Positions 13,798 to 14,429 of a stretch of 14,429 bases of DNA are shown one piece after another. The notes under the pieces were generated by a model, which had not been told where the DNA came from, made no database searches, and was given only the letters and a program-made list of their open reading frames with translations. The stretch covers positions 1-14,429 of the forward strand of contig CAJXKX010000009.1 of the NCBI GenBank assembly GCA_913055965.1, in the 5' to 3' direction. The stretch's first letter is position 1. Every line of letters starts with the position of its first letter. A program made the position numbers and the translations under genes. The stretch is from an uncultured Roseovarius sp. Lineage in GTDB: Bacteria; Pseudomonadota; Alphaproteobacteria; Rhodobacterales; Rhodobacteraceae.

Positions 13798-14429
13798 ATG
13801 ACCGAACCGCTTGCCGTGCTGCGCCGTCTCTTTGACGAGGCCGTGCGCGCGGCCGATCCGATGCGCAGCCTCGCCGCGCATCTGCCACCGCGCCCCGAAG
13901 GGCGTGCGGTGGTCGTGGGCGCGGGCAAGGCGAGCGCGCGCATGGCCGAGGCGGTCGAGGCCGTCTGGGGCCCTTGCGAGGGGCTGGTGATCACCCGCTA
14001 CGGCTACGCCCGGCCCTGCGCGGGGGTCGAGATCGTCGAGGCGGCGCACCCGGTGCCGGACGAGGCCGGACGCGCGGCGACCGAACGGATGCTGAGCCTC
14101 TTGAAAGGGTTGGGTGAGGGCGACACGGTGCTGGCGCTGATTTCGGGCGGAGCGTCGTCGCTGCTGGTGCAGCCTGCGGGGGACATGACGCTGGAGGACA
14201 AGCGCGCGGTCAACGCGGCCCTGCTGGCCTCGGGCGCGCCCATCGGCCACATGAACCTCATTCGCAAGCACCTGTCTTCGGTCAAGGGCGGGCAGCTTGC
14301 CGCTGCCGCCCACCCGGCGCGGATGCTGGCGCTGATGATCTCGGACGTGCCGGGTGACGATCCGGCGATGATCGGATCGGGGCCGACGGTGGGCGAGGCG
14401 GGCACGGCGGCGCAGGCGCGCGCGCTGGT
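13798..14429 (+). CDS. gckA: Glycerate 2-kinase (GckA/TtuD, MOFRL family), 3' end outside window
   Basis: The first 210 residues of a protein of the DUF4147/MOFRL family run off the right edge. Such enzymes phosphorylate D-glycerate to 2-phosphoglycerate and are often labelled hydroxypyruvate reductase (TtuD) in older annotation. Seen: VVVGAGKASARMAEAVE (about 38-54), EAAHPVPDEAG, LALISGGASSLL (glycine-rich nucleotide loop, about 112-123), NLIRKHLSSVKGGQLA, and ISDVPGDDPAMIGSGPT. The ATG at 13798 follows GAAAGGG at about 9 bp. The 148-bp gap from the ade stop is GC-rich, with one weak inverted repeat (CCGCGCC/GGCGCGG) and no clear terminator. Together with ade, a kinase for glycerate suits carbon recovery from purine-derived glyoxylate. 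The length of the missing part is unknown but the family is about 420 residues. Confidence 0.9.
   Translation, partial: MTEPLAVLRRLFDEAVRAADPMRSLAAHLPPRPEGRAVVVGAGKASARMAEAVEAVWGPCEGLVITRYGYARPCAGVEIVEAAHPVPDEAGRAATERMLSLLKGLGEGDTVLALISGGASSLLVQPAGDMTLEDKRAVNAALLASGAPIGHMNLIRKHLSSVKGGQLAAAAHPARMLALMISDVPGDDPAMIGSGPTVGEAGTAAQARAL

Noticed and set aside
12792..13994. Minus-strand open frame (400 codons) antisense to ade and glycerate kinase
   Set aside because: Low-complexity Arg/Pro/His translation, spanning an intergenic gap and two real genes.
1..14429. CRISPR arrays, tRNA or rRNA genes, prophage, toxin-antitoxin or defence islands
   Set aside because: No regularly spaced direct repeats, RNA gene signatures or matching proteins were seen on either strand.

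Overview
The window is a GC-rich chromosomal segment that looks like an alphaproteobacterium of the Rhodobacteraceae / Roseobacter type. This is inferred from base composition, protein style and gene neighbourhoods (a SPOR-tailed D,D-carboxypeptidase, a PotFGHI-type transporter next to a SpuC-type transaminase, and a GckA-type glycerate kinase). Nearly everything is coding. I see no tRNA, rRNA, CRISPR array, transposase, integrase or phage gene.

Left part (1-4029). An unrecognised gene enters from the left edge and ends at 391, facing a minus-strand msrB-msrA pair (1375 down to 417) that repairs oxidised methionine. Divergent from msrB is a FadR/PdhR-type GntR regulator (1507-2274). Its predicted -10 box lies inside a strong inverted repeat, so it probably represses itself. 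After a 294-bp spacer with an AT-rich promoter-like stretch comes a secreted penicillin-binding D-alanyl-D-alanine carboxypeptidase with a C-terminal SPOR domain (2569-4029).

Centre (4036-9390, minus strand). This is a polyamine uptake operon transcribed right to left: periplasmic binding protein PotF, ATPase PotG/PotA, permeases PotH and PotI, and a PuuB/OrdL-like FAD amine oxidoreductase whose start overlaps the potI stop. A terminator-like hairpin follows potF, and a tandem pair of hairpins separates potH from potI.

Right part (9532-14429, plus strand). A second GntR/FCD regulator is divergent from potF. It is followed by a SpuC-type putrescine aminotransferase, an adenine deaminase and the start of a glycerate 2-kinase that runs off the right edge. 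Both intergenic regions around this regulator hold a palindrome centred on TTTGATCA, each overlapping a predicted promoter. The simplest model is one polyamine-responsive repressor controlling both uptake (pot operon) and the first catabolic step (spuC). Adenine deaminase and glycerate kinase fit purine breakdown through glyoxylate and glycerate, so the locus may combine scavenging of two kinds of organic nitrogen. Between spuC and ade lies a 127-bp element bounded by a perfect 15-bp inverted repeat, the least explained structure in the window.

No wholly new biochemical system is evident. The most interesting signals are regulatory: the paired operators, the tandem intercistronic hairpins and the inverted-repeat element.
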